Shown here: positions 1-8,321 of the stretch, piece after piece
How positions within the stretch are numbered: position 1 is the stretch's first letter
Layout: each line of letters starts with the position of its first letter
DNA from: Sphaerothrix gracilis
GTDB lineage: Bacteria > Cyanobacteriota > Cyanobacteriia > Phormidesmidales > Phormidesmidaceae
Direction of reading: 5' to 3'
Length of the DNA stretch: 64,000 nucleotides
NCBI RefSeq assembly: GCF_030405905.1
Contig: NZ_JASATW010000004.1
Coordinates: 124,001 to 188,000, forward strand
Notes under the pieces: generated by a model
The model's input: the letters and a program-made list of their open reading frames with translations, nothing else
Told to the model about the DNA's origin: nothing
Database searches by the model: none
Made by a program: the position numbers and the translations under genes

Positions 1-1039
1 GGATGCGCTCGCGGGTGACATTGAAAATTTGACCAATTTCTTCTAAAGTCTTCATGCGGCCATCATCTAGGCCATAGCGTAGCCGCAAAACGTCGCGCTC
101 ACGCGGGCTGAGAGTGCCTAGCACGCCCTCTAAATCTTCTCGCAGCAGGCTCTTGGAAACCTGGTCTTCCGGGGTTTCACCATCTGACTCAATAAAGTCG
201 CCTAGACGAGAATCTTCTTCTTTGCCAATGGGCGTTTCTAAAGAGATCGGTAGCTGGGCTGATTTAGCAATAAAGCGCAGCTTCTCGATCGTCATCTCCA
301 TCCGCGTCGCAATCTCTTCCTCAGTAGGCTTACGGCCTAACTCTTGAGACAGCAGCTTGGTGGTTTTCTTGATTCGAGAAATCGTTTCGTATAGGTGAAC
401 CGGCAGGCGGATGGTGCGAGACTGGTCGGCGATCGCCCGGGTAATGGCCTGACGAATCCACCAGGTAGCATAGGTTGAGAATTTGTAGCCTTTCTCGTGA
501 TCGAACTTTTCAGCCGCCCGGATTAGGCCCAGGCTGCCTTCCTGAATCAAATCTTGGAAAGACAGTCCTCGGTTCATGTACTTTTTAGCGATCGAAACCA
601 CTAGCCGCAGGTTAGACTGCACCATCTTGTCTTTGGCCCGGCGACCAATATGCAACCGCCGCCGGAAAGCAGGTAGAGGCATCTCAACGGCCTGCGCCCA
701 TTCTGAATCGTTGGGTTCACGCTCCAGGGCATCCATCAGTTCGTCTCGAATCCGCTCTAAAGCCAGCAGATCGGCAATTTTACGAGCGAGTTCAATTTCC
801 TCTTCAGCTCGCAGCAGACGGATTCGGCCAATTTCTTGTAAGTACAGGCGAATCGAATCTTCGGTGTAGTGCTTTTTCTTCGCCTGACTGCGACGGCGCG
901 TTGTTTTAGCTTTAGTCGCTTTTGCAGTTGGCTCTGATTCGGCTTGAGGATCAAAACCCTCGTCCCCATCGTTATCAAGCAAGAGTTCAAGTTCGTTCCC
1001 AGGCTTGATGGTTCCGAGTACGTTGTTCGCTTGGGTCAT
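1..1039 (-). CDS. rpoD: RNA polymerase primary sigma factor SigA/RpoD (3' end cut by window)
   Basis: Group 1 sigma-70 factor that directs RNA polymerase to housekeeping promoters. About 346 residues are visible from the ATG at 1039; the last part of region 4.2 lies outside the window. A basic N-terminal stretch (TTRRRSQAKKK) precedes region 1.2 (SIRLYLQEIGRI). Regions 2.1-2.4 follow with NLRLVVSIAKKY, the core-binding DLIQEGSLGL and the -10 recognition block YKFSTYATWWIRQAI. Region 3 carries RTIRLPVH and region 4 SPRERDVLRLRYG. Like other cyanobacterial SigA proteins it lacks the long region 1.1 insert of E. coli RpoD. The gene stands alone, with a 444 bp upstream region. Confidence 0.95.
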   Translation of the reverse strand, partial: MTQANNVLGTIKPGNELELLLDNDGDEGFDPQAESEPTAKATKAKTTRRRSQAKKKHYTEDSIRLYLQEIGRIRLLRAEEEIELARKIADLLALERIRDELMDALEREPNDSEWAQAVEMPLPAFRRRLHIGRRAKDKMVQSNLRLVVSIAKKYMNRGLSFQDLIQEGSLGLIRAAEKFDHEKGYKFSTYATWWIRQAITRAIADQSRTIRLPVHLYETISRIKKTTKLLSQELGRKPTEEEIATRMEMTIEKLRFIAKSAQLPISLETPIGKEEDSRLGDFIESDGETPEDQVSKSLLREDLEGVLGTLSPRERDVLRLRYGLDDGRMKTLEEIGQIFNVTRERI

Positions 1040-1483
1040 GCCGCGTTCCTCATGCTCCTTATCGTTCAAAAGTGCAAAATCAATGCAAAGTCAAGGTGTT
1101 GATGCTCACTAACCTAGGCTTCGTCGGCTGACGGCGTCAGGTAGACAAAGAGATTCAGCATCTCTCCGAAGGTAGAAGATCTTCGCTCCAGAGAACTTAT
1201 ATGTCTAACTCAGCTTAGCAAACCCTTCAGAGAACGTCCCACAAATCGCAGCTTGAAAGCGCTGCAGCGGACAAAAAGCCCTGAAAAGAACCAAGATTTT
1301 TTTAGTGTAGCGGTTATGACAAAAAATGCATCAGGCTCTTTGGCAATGATGCTTAGCTAAATTGGCGTTTAAGCAGATCGAAGTCAAGGAAGCATAACCT
1401 AGGGCAAATATTGGCGCTATGCTACAAACCCAACTCAGCTTAGAGAAATTCTTGCGATGGAGTATCCGCAAAGCTTTTGGAGC
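1040..1483. other. Intergenic region upstream of rpoD
   Basis: This stretch holds no convincing reading frame. It must carry the rpoD promoter and leader on the minus strand. A short imperfect hairpin (CTGACGGCGTCAG, near 1128-1140) lies about 90 bp upstream of the rpoD start. I cannot assign -10 or -35 boxes with confidence. Confidence 0.5.
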
Positions 1484-1873
1484 TTACCTGCAAGCCTGTT
1501 TAGCCCAGGCTGACTGAACTAGCGAGGCTAAAACATCGCCACTTAGGGGCTTGACTAGGAATCCGTCTAAACCAGGATTGTCTTCTCGGTGCAGCCAGCT
1601 TGGATCGCTAGAGTCAGTCAAGGCCACAATAGTGACGTCAAAGTGATTGTTGGCTTTTTGGCGTAGCTCATCAATAAGCGCCTGCGACCAAGTCTGCTGA
1701 TCGCCGCCCAAAATGATCAGGTAGGGCACAGACTGATTAACCTGAGCCAGCGCTTGATCCGCCGTATCTGCTACACAGACTGAACAACTCAGGTCTTCTA
1801 ACGTCGTCTGAACTAGCTGTAAGTCTGTACAGGGCTGCTCTAAAAGAAGAATATATCCTTGGGTGAACTTCAT
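1484..1873 (-). CDS. Degenerate response-regulator receiver-like protein
   Basis: Single-domain protein of 129 residues with the layout of a CheY-like receiver: hydrophobic beta1 (YILLLEQP), beta3 (YLIILGGDQQ), beta4 (VTIVALTDS) and beta5 with the conserved lysine-proline (GFLVKPL). The phosphoacceptor aspartate at the end of beta3 is replaced by glycine, and only one acidic residue remains in the beta1 pocket. The protein is therefore unlikely to be phosphorylated in the usual way and may act as a pseudo-receiver or protein-binding module. There is no output domain and no neighbouring kinase. The receiver-fold call is an inference from pattern and length. Confidence 0.65.
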   Translation of the reverse strand: MKFTQGYILLLEQPCTDLQLVQTTLEDLSCSVCVADTADQALAQVNQSVPYLIILGGDQQTWSQALIDELRQKANNHFDVTIVALTDSSDPSWLHREDNPGLDGFLVKPLSGDVLASLVQSAWAKQACR

Positions 1874-2446
1874 TTTGGATTTAGATCGTTAAGCACAGCA
1901 AGAAGTTGAAGCATCAGGTCGATTCGGATCGGTTAAAAGTCTTTAGCAATTATTTGTTTTCAGAAATTAGCTCAAATGTTTGAAATTAGTGGACATTGGT
2001 CTTCTTTAGCTATCGTAAAACTGTAAAACCTTAAGAGCTGTATAACAGCCATGTTTCCCTTAAATTAACAGTGTCTGACGAACAGGCTGAGAATTTAATA
2101 TTTTCCTCTTCTTTGCCGAAGTTTGAAACGTTATTTTTCGGCCTGAAGTAAAGACAATTAAAATCTCTTAAATCTTTGTTTAACTAAGAGCAACAAGCTA
2201 ATCTCCGTTTGACGAGATTGAGACTACAGCGACGGCACGCCTTAAAAATTAAGGAATATCTTTCTTGAGGGAGATTTTTACAGATGCCTAAAGATAAGCA
2301 GCTAGATTGCCGCAAAAATCAGTAGCAGTTGCCGTGAAGATTTTAATAGCTCGACTGTGCCAAAGTCTTTTTTAAACTTGAAGATTTATAATGCTGGCTG
2401 CTCAAATAAGTCATACCATTACTATTCTTAGTTCCATTAAGATCAA
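1874..2446. other. Intergenic region, AT-rich
   Basis: Divergent intergenic stretch between the receiver-like gene (minus) and the lipoprotein gene (plus). It is noticeably more AT-rich than its neighbours and contains no reading frame I can support. It probably holds promoters for both genes. I saw no tRNA, repeat or clear terminator. Confidence 0.5.
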
Positions 2447-2983
2447 ATGATTAAAAAACATCGATTTCTTTTATGTTTTGCCGGATTAGCGCTGTCATCA
2501 GTCCTGATAGGCTGCGATCGCGTAGCTGAAGATTTTCAGGTAACAACAGATCGCTACGAAGCTAGAGCTATCACAACCTACACCTGGCAGGTGAGCTATC
2601 AAGGGCAGGCTGATATTCCCAAAGCTCTGAGACAGGAAATCTTTGAATCCACCTCATTAGTCAATCGCAACGGCATCGAGCCTGAAGCGGCTGTTTCAGG
2701 CCCAGATGATAAAGGGCTGTGGTGGCCCGAATTGCCGCCCCGACCTACCGTGGATGTCTTAGAAGCAAGCGAGCGGCAGGGGGAACAGCGATCGGCTCCG
2801 GAACTGCTGAAAAAGGCCAGCTATGAAATTGATTTTCAGGTGGATGACACCCCGCAAACCCTACCGACGAGCTATCCCGTTTACAGACAGGCCGTCAAAG
2901 CGGCAGCCGCCGAGCAGCCTTTGGTGCTGACCCTAGGCCCCGGCCAAGCCTCAGTTATCAAAGCTGAGCCAATCAGCGAGTAA
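2447..2983 (+). CDS. Putative lipoprotein of unknown function
   Basis: Protein of 178 residues with a lipoprotein signal peptide: basic N-terminus (MIKKHR), hydrophobic core and lipobox LIGC, with Cys23 as the predicted lipidated residue. The mature part is polar, starts DRVAEDFQVTTDRYEARAITTYTWQVSYQG and shows no motif I recognise. It alternates predicted beta-like segments with acidic loops. It is presumably anchored in the periplasm or outer membrane. It has no operon partner. The lipobox is clear; the function is unknown. Confidence 0.75.
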   Translation: MIKKHRFLLCFAGLALSSVLIGCDRVAEDFQVTTDRYEARAITTYTWQVSYQGQADIPKALRQEIFESTSLVNRNGIEPEAAVSGPDDKGLWWPELPPRPTVDVLEASERQGEQRSAPELLKKASYEIDFQVDDTPQTLPTSYPVYRQAVKAAAAEQPLVLTLGPGQASVIKAEPISE

Positions 2984-3065
2984 TCACCGGACGCCGACGC
3001 CAAAAAGGACGCTCCCAGGAACGCCCTTTCAGCTCAAAGAACTCAGCTCTCTGCCGTTAAGACCG

Positions 3066-5294
3066 CTACGCCAGCAGTTCTTGCGCCCTCTGGGCGAATT
3101 GCTCTGCTGTTAGGCTGTTTAGAGCCATCACAGCCGCCGCGCTGGCCGCCGTCTCACCCCGCTTCCAGGCAAAGACATCTCTAGGCGCAGTGCTACGCAG
3201 CATCACGGGTTCTAACATGGCGCTAGAACCCCCTGTGACGCCAATCAAGGCATCCCCGCCAAAGAGCTGCTCAAATCCGGTATTGTCTAAAAACTGGCCG
3301 TCTGCTTCGGCGCAGGTGTCCCAAGCGGTATCGCTGGGGCGATAGAGCCGTCGCGGACTGATAATGGCCACAATTCGAGAGCCAATTCCCTGCTGGGCTA
3401 GGGCTGCCGCCGCCGCATAAACCGGCAGCAGCGTCATATCGCCAATCACCGCAAAGACGACTGTTTTACTACCTGCCAAAGTTTGCAGCGCGATCGCTCC
3501 CTGCTCTAGAGCCTGACGGGTTTGATCAAACGTAGTGCGAACTGGCAGCGGTGACTTGCTAGCGGTAATTGTCACACCTTTATTGCGCGTGGCGATCGCC
3601 CATTCATAGCAAACCTGAATGCTATTGGCATCCACTGGAAACAGCGGAAACACGTTGCCGTTGCGCATCATGGCCGCAAAATAGTTCTCAATTTCCGGGC
3701 GCTGATGGGTCCAGCCATTACGGCCCTGCTCTAGGGCGCCAGCCGTAAACAGAGTCACGGTTGAAGGGGTGGGGCGGCGTAGCTCAGCCATTGCCTGAGT
3801 CACCGTCTGCCAAATCGGCAAGCCATTGATGGCAAAAGACTCGTAAGAACACCACAGGGTACGGGCACCAAACAGGGCCAAACCGGCTGCTAGACCAGAA
3901 CAGGCGTCTTCACTGAGCGGTTCATAAACCTGCCCCTGAGGCCCCTGATAGTAGGTGTCGTCGGTTGTGGGGTGAACGATTTTAAGCGCCTGGTTGATGT
4001 TATTGATACCCGAAGCCGCGTTGCCGTCAGCGTTGGTGACAACAAAGTTAGGATCCTGCTGGCCGACATAAGCGGCCAGAGCGCCCATTGCCGTTGTTGC
4101 GACCTGTTTGTCCCCATCTACCGCAAACGCTTGCAGGGGCAAATTGCCGAGATTGGGCAGCGGCAATTCCTTTTCGGTAACGGCTGTTTGGGCCGCAGGG
4201 CCGCCACCAGCGCGGGCAAAGTTCGTCCGCACTAAATGCCAGGCTTCGGCAGGCAGCGCCCGCTCCTGTAGGGCCGCGGCAATATAGTCTTTTTCTAAAG
4301 TATCGCCAGCATAGAGGTTGTGAGCCTGAGCGCCTCGCTTGTGTACCCCTGCCCCTTTGAGTTGTTTAATGATCAGGACGGTGAGCGTACCGCTGAGGGC
4401 AGACTGGGCTGCGCGATCGACGGCAGTGAGTACGGCCTGGGTGAAGGCCAAGCGCTGCTGGAAAGAAAAAGCGGTGCTGTCAACATAAGCCCCTACCTGA
4501 TTGGCGTCGTCATAGTCCTTGGCGTTGACTAGAATCACTTCTTGGAAGCCGTGGCTGCGCCAGTAAGCCAGCATGTGCTCATTACTTTGGGTAGAAACCA
4601 TGCTGTGGTGTTCTTGGGAAAACCCGTTCCAAACTAGCACCGGCAAAAAGTTGGTCACGCCCGGATAGGCCGTATTAAAGTGACCGAAGCTGCTCATGAC
4701 GTATGGCTCACCTATGCCACCATCGCCAATCGTGACGGGGAAGAGAACTTCTGGGTGCAGCTTAGCCCCGGCCATAGCAAAGTGTTGCCCTTGACCTAAA
4801 GGGCCTGCCGGGCTGAGTAGACCTGGAATTTGCCCGGAGAGATGCCCTAGCAGTCCGTGAGTTTCCCGAAACCGCTCACCTAGCTGCTGTACCGTTTCAA
4901 TCCCCATAGCCTCTAAAGAGCGATCGAGAAAGACGGTGCTATAGAAGCCGGGAGCGTGATGCCCCACTTCGGTAATGATATTTTTGTAGCCCAGCATGAC
5001 CAGGGCGGCGATACCCTCAGCGACGCTAGCAAACCCCCCTGGATGTCCAGACGCTTTGGTGGCCGTAGTTTGCAGCGTCAAGTAGCGCAGAGCGTCAGCC
5101 GCGAGCAGGGTTTGATAGACAGCGGCGGCATCTGTAGCCTGGGCAATGGCGGTTTGGCCCTCAGCGATCGCAGGCGCTTTGCCATAGGTTTCAAAGTCAG
5201 GCCAAGCGTCTCCGAAGTACCGAATTCCCTGGCAAAAGGCTGGCATGGTAGGGGGGGTGCTGGCGGCTGTCATACTTGCGGTGTCCAACTTCAT
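3066..5294 (-). CDS. Phosphoketolase-like thiamine diphosphate enzyme
   Basis: Large ThDP-dependent enzyme of 742 residues in the transketolase/phosphoketolase superfamily. The N-terminal domain has SGHPGG and the cofactor-binding GDGGIGE, in the place of GDGEAETGP of classical D-xylulose-5-phosphate/fructose-6-phosphate phosphoketolase. The middle domain carries CSYESFAINGLP and GWTHQRPEIENYF, which correspond to the phosphoketolase SYEAF and GFSHQDP blocks, and PVDANS. It is shorter than classical phosphoketolases (about 790-820) and divergent, resembling the second phosphoketolase-like protein of cyanobacteria (Sll0529 type, from memory). It probably cleaves sugar phosphates, but the product is unproven. 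I chose ATG 5294 over an in-frame TTG at 5312. The gene is monocistronic. Confidence 0.8.
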   Translation of the reverse strand: MKLDTASMTAASTPPTMPAFCQGIRYFGDAWPDFETYGKAPAIAEGQTAIAQATDAAAVYQTLLAADALRYLTLQTTATKASGHPGGFASVAEGIAALVMLGYKNIITEVGHHAPGFYSTVFLDRSLEAMGIETVQQLGERFRETHGLLGHLSGQIPGLLSPAGPLGQGQHFAMAGAKLHPEVLFPVTIGDGGIGEPYVMSSFGHFNTAYPGVTNFLPVLVWNGFSQEHHSMVSTQSNEHMLAYWRSHGFQEVILVNAKDYDDANQVGAYVDSTAFSFQQRLAFTQAVLTAVDRAAQSALSGTLTVLIIKQLKGAGVHKRGAQAHNLYAGDTLEKDYIAAALQERALPAEAWHLVRTNFARAGGGPAAQTAVTEKELPLPNLGNLPLQAFAVDGDKQVATTAMGALAAYVGQQDPNFVVTNADGNAASGINNINQALKIVHPTTDDTYYQGPQGQVYEPLSEDACSGLAAGLALFGARTLWCSYESFAINGLPIWQTVTQAMAELRRPTPSTVTLFTAGALEQGRNGWTHQRPEIENYFAAMMRNGNVFPLFPVDANSIQVCYEWAIATRNKGVTITASKSPLPVRTTFDQTRQALEQGAIALQTLAGSKTVVFAVIGDMTLLPVYAAAAALAQQGIGSRIVAIISPRRLYRPSDTAWDTCAEADGQFLDNTGFEQLFGGDALIGVTGGSSAMLEPVMLRSTAPRDVFAWKRGETAASAAAVMALNSLTAEQFAQRAQELLA

Positions 5295-5425
5295 CAAGAG
5301 TGCAATCTTCAACGGTAAGTAAGCGCTGGCGGCACTTACTTAATAATTGCTTAACACTCATACTACAGGGGAATGCCAGAGAGCCGACAGCGCCAACATA
5401 GAAAATTGTCCGCCAATGCCATTGG

Positions 5426-5977
5426 CTAGCGGGATTGAGTTGAGGGACAGTAGGTTTGCACGTATTTAACTGCCAAGGGCGTAATTTTTTGCACCGTACG
5501 CACGATCACGGCCTTATCAAGCTCCTGCCAGGGGCGCGGTCGCTCAAAGTTGCAGGGCTGTAGGATGCCCCAAAGCTGATTGTCGGCAGTGAGGTGGGCG
5601 TGAACTAAGGCACGGTGACCGAAATGCTGCCGCTCAAACTCTAGATTCAAAACTGAGGGATCAGCGGTTTCAACATCTGCAACAAAGATAGAGGTATCGC
5701 CTTGCAAAGCCGCCGCAAACAGCGGATCTTGCTGTTCTAGCTGAGCTGGATCTTCGGCTTTCCATTCATTATCAGTGACATCGGGAATGTCTGCGCTGCG
5801 CCGCCAGCAAAAAGGAACTTGTCCTAAACGGCTTACCGGATGGCGTAGGTAAAGAAAGCAGCGATCGCAGGCCAGCAAATTTCCTAAAACTGGCAGCAAC
5901 TCAGGAAACAGCTCTTTTGGCTCCTGCTGGGAGTCGAGCAAAGATTCGAGCTGAGGCGGATAGGCGGGATTTTCCAT
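5426..5977 (-). CDS. GAF domain protein
   Basis: Protein of 183 residues that is essentially one GAF domain: leading helix (PELLPVLGNLLACDRCFLYLRHP), a central variable region, and the closing strand/helix pattern ALVHAHLTADNQLWGILQPCNFERPRPW. The cysteines near the start (CDRC) and in LQPCNF could hold a ligand or metal, but no bilin-binding motif is evident. There is no output domain, so it probably works by contact with a partner. It is the last gene of a three-gene minus-strand run and starts 2 bp after the DUF3891 gene ends. Confidence 0.8.
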   Translation of the reverse strand: MENPAYPPQLESLLDSQQEPKELFPELLPVLGNLLACDRCFLYLRHPVSRLGQVPFCWRRSADIPDVTDNEWKAEDPAQLEQQDPLFAAALQGDTSIFVADVETADPSVLNLEFERQHFGHRALVHAHLTADNQLWGILQPCNFERPRPWQELDKAVIVRTVQKITPLAVKYVQTYCPSTQSR

Positions 5978-5979
5978 GA

Positions 5980-6705
5980 CTATTTTTCAAACTGCCAAAC
6001 AATTAGTTGCACCGCAGCCGTCTGTAGCTGCTCAATAAATTCTTGATTATCTTCAAAGGCCATCTGATTGACATAAGTGGCATCGACATGAACCGAAAAC
6101 TTTTTGGGCTTGAACGGCCAGGGTTCGACCGTAATCGTATCATCGGCTCGCTGCCGGACGGTGTAGCCTTTTTCATCGGGACCGGGGGTAATTTCTAGCG
6201 ATCGCTGGGCGTCTGGCAAATTTCGCTGACAGAGGATCAACGAGAGGCGATCGCACCAGCGCATGAGGGCGTAAGCTCGATCTGCCTGTACGGGTTTTAC
6301 CTCCATATCTTTTAGCCACTGCTGCTGCTGCTGCTCTAGCTCATCTAAAAAGCGATCGAGATCTTTGGACTCTTGCCGTCTGCCCTGATTGAGATAGCTC
6401 ACATGCATAGCAGTCAGTAAAGCGACCCAGCGGCTGCGATAGCGAGCATTATTGATGTGCTGCCGCAGTTCTTCCACGCAAAGTTGACCATCGAGTGTGA
6501 AATCTAGCGGCGCTCCGGCCTCACTGAGGTGGTCGCCTTCCCACTCTCGCTCTAAGTCGTCGTGATGTGAGATAGCAGAGACGATTTCGACAGTATGAGA
6601 AATATCGGCTGACGAATTCCAGTAGCCTGCCAGCTGGGCTGCCAGCAGTGCATGGGCGCGGTGATAGATAATCTCCCACCCCGTATTTACCAAGTTAATT
6701 ATCAT
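5980..6705 (-). CDS. DUF3891 family protein
   Basis: Soluble 241-residue protein that I recognise as DUF3891: the start IINLVNTGWEIIYHRAHALLAAQLAGYW is typical of the family. It has several His/Asp pairs arranged like an HD-type metal site (HRAHALLA, SAISHHDDLERE, HVSYLNQGR, MRWCDRLSLILCQ). The HHDD motif suggests an HD-domain-like hydrolase, but no activity is established to my knowledge. It lies between a DoxX-like gene (10 bp upstream) and a GAF gene (2 bp downstream), so the three are probably co-transcribed. Confidence 0.8.
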   Translation of the reverse strand: MIINLVNTGWEIIYHRAHALLAAQLAGYWNSSADISHTVEIVSAISHHDDLEREWEGDHLSEAGAPLDFTLDGQLCVEELRQHINNARYRSRWVALLTAMHVSYLNQGRRQESKDLDRFLDELEQQQQQWLKDMEVKPVQADRAYALMRWCDRLSLILCQRNLPDAQRSLEITPGPDEKGYTVRQRADDTITVEPWPFKPKKFSVHVDATYVNQMAFEDNQEFIEQLQTAAVQLIVWQFEK

Positions 6706-6715
6706 TGTTCAAAAT

Positions 6716-7138
6716 CTAGAATTTAGGCACAATCGACGCCTGAATGTTGGAATCGCTGGGACGGGTATACCAGTAAGCCCAAGCAATCAGCACAAACTGA
6801 AACGGGAGGCGAATTGCATGAAACCAATTGCCGTCAGGCACACCGTCTAAGTGAATATGGTTAACTGCCATGTTGATATTGGCTGGGTAAACCGCAATAA
6901 ACAGGGCAATCAGTCCCCACGCTGCCAGTTGGCTTAGACTAGGCACTAGCAGCCCTATGGCTAAGGCAATCTCAATGACACCGCTGAGGTAAACCAGCGC
7001 TAGGGGATAGGGCAAAAGATCAGGAACAATTTTGACAAACGGCTCAGAAGCTAAAAAATGGAGCGTTCCGGCCACCAGCATACAGACGGCTAGCACTACC
7101 CGTAGAATTTCACGATTGCGCTTGAGAGAAAGGGTCAT
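6716..7138 (-). CDS. DoxX-like integral membrane protein
   Basis: Protein of 140 residues with four predicted membrane helices (about 11-30, 44-66, 70-88, 107-124) and the DoxX-family pattern: VLAVCMLVAGTLHF, then PLALVYLSGVIEIALAIGLLVP, then a helix ending ANINMAVNHIH. DoxX-like proteins of bacteria are mostly uncharacterised and are linked to quinone or thiol redox stress. It is the first gene of the run with the DUF3891 and GAF genes. The start is the ATG at 7138. Confidence 0.8.
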   Translation of the reverse strand: MTLSLKRNREILRVVLAVCMLVAGTLHFLASEPFVKIVPDLLPYPLALVYLSGVIEIALAIGLLVPSLSQLAAWGLIALFIAVYPANINMAVNHIHLDGVPDGNWFHAIRLPFQFVLIAWAYWYTRPSDSNIQASIVPKF

Positions 7139-7496
7139 TGAGTAAAAACTGAGCTATGGATAGTGGGAAGTAGTCAGGAAAAGCGATCGCCCCGGATAGG
7201 TCGAATCAGTCTCCAGCATAGAGGCTGAGCCGCCTATGGAGCTTCTTTCCACAGACTAGGATCCCTGGCGAGGTTAGCTAGCTTGAAATCAATATTTTGA
7301 TAGAGGTCAAAAACGGCCTAAACTCTCTAGGCTCAGTCAGGACAACCGGAGTCTTGCAATCTTTGCCTCAAGGCGTCTCAGTGTGAATTCGGTCTTAGGT
7401 TTCAAAGTCTTATTTCAGAGTCTTTAAGATCTGCAAGCCTAGTCTATTGCCTAAGTCTAATCGACTTATGATTTCAATTATTTAGCGTTGACCCCT
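7139..7496. other. Divergent intergenic region
   Basis: Holds the divergent promoters of the DoxX-like operon (minus) and the OB-like lipoprotein gene (plus). A small hairpin with arms CATAG and CTATG and an inner GGC/GCC pair lies near 7217-7238. I see no reading frame or tRNA. Confidence 0.45.
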
Positions 7497-8258
7497 ATGA
7501 AATTAGCTTCATTTGCCCTTTTAGTATTGATTCCAGCTCTAGCTCTGCTACCGGCCTGCGCTGGTAACGACGGGGAAGAGACGGCTGCCGACGGCAATGT
7601 CACCCTAGAAGAAGTGGCTGAAACCGATCCGGCGCTGGTGGGCGAAACCGTCGTTATTAAGGGCGAGTTTGTCGAAAAAAAAAGTGACGTTCTGTTTTCA
7701 ATTCAGGATGAAAGCTTTTTAGCAGGCGAAGCGGTTTTGATCCTCAACGCGGCGGATTCTGGCTTCACCGTTCCAGAAGATGAAGAGAGTGCAATTTGGG
7801 TAACGGGCGAAGTCCGGCAGTTTTCTGAGGCCGAACTGGTTGACTACGATATTGAAATAGATCCAGTCCTCTATGCTGAGAATGAAGGCCGCCCCGTTGT
7901 TGTGGCTAAAACGGTGGTGCTAGCCCCCAGTCCAGAAGATGTGGCTGACAATCCAGATGTATTCTATGGTCAGCCCATTATTGTCTATGGAGAAGTAGAG
8001 TCTGTCATCAGCGCTGGCGTATTTACGATTGAAGCCGCAGAGCTGTTTGATACCAGCCGCTTGCTGGTTGTCGGTGAGTATCCTGACCCGGTACAGGCAG
8101 GCGATCGCATCGCTATCCGGGGCCAGCTCCAGCCTTTTGTAACCGCGACTTTTGAACAAGAATACGATTTGACCTTTGATCAGGCGGTTCAGGCCGAGCT
8201 AGAGGCTGAATTTACCGATAAGCCAGTTCTGCTGGCTGAAGATATCGCTGAGGAGTAG
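7497..8258 (+). CDS. Putative lipoprotein with two OB-like repeats
   Basis: Acidic exported protein of 253 residues. The signal peptide ends in lipobox LLPAC (Cys about residue 21). The mature part has two related segments, each beginning with a helix-turn (EEVAETDPALVGETVVIKGEF and EDVADNPDVFYGQPIIVYGEV) and followed by a five-strand-like pattern ending in a short GEV/GQL strand. This is typical of nucleic-acid-type OB folds used in periplasmic proteins. Function is unknown; ligand binding at the envelope is a guess. I preferred ATG 7497 to the upstream in-frame TTG at 7488, because the basic Lys then falls at position 2. Confidence 0.7.
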   Translation: MKLASFALLVLIPALALLPACAGNDGEETAADGNVTLEEVAETDPALVGETVVIKGEFVEKKSDVLFSIQDESFLAGEAVLILNAADSGFTVPEDEESAIWVTGEVRQFSEAELVDYDIEIDPVLYAENEGRPVVVAKTVVLAPSPEDVADNPDVFYGQPIIVYGEVESVISAGVFTIEAAELFDTSRLLVVGEYPDPVQAGDRIAIRGQLQPFVTATFEQEYDLTFDQAVQAELEAEFTDKPVLLAEDIAEE

Positions 8259-8321
8259 TAGGCCAGGGCGTTCTAATGGATAACTCCCTCGACCTGGGCG
8301 ATCGCGCAGTGACTTGGCAAT

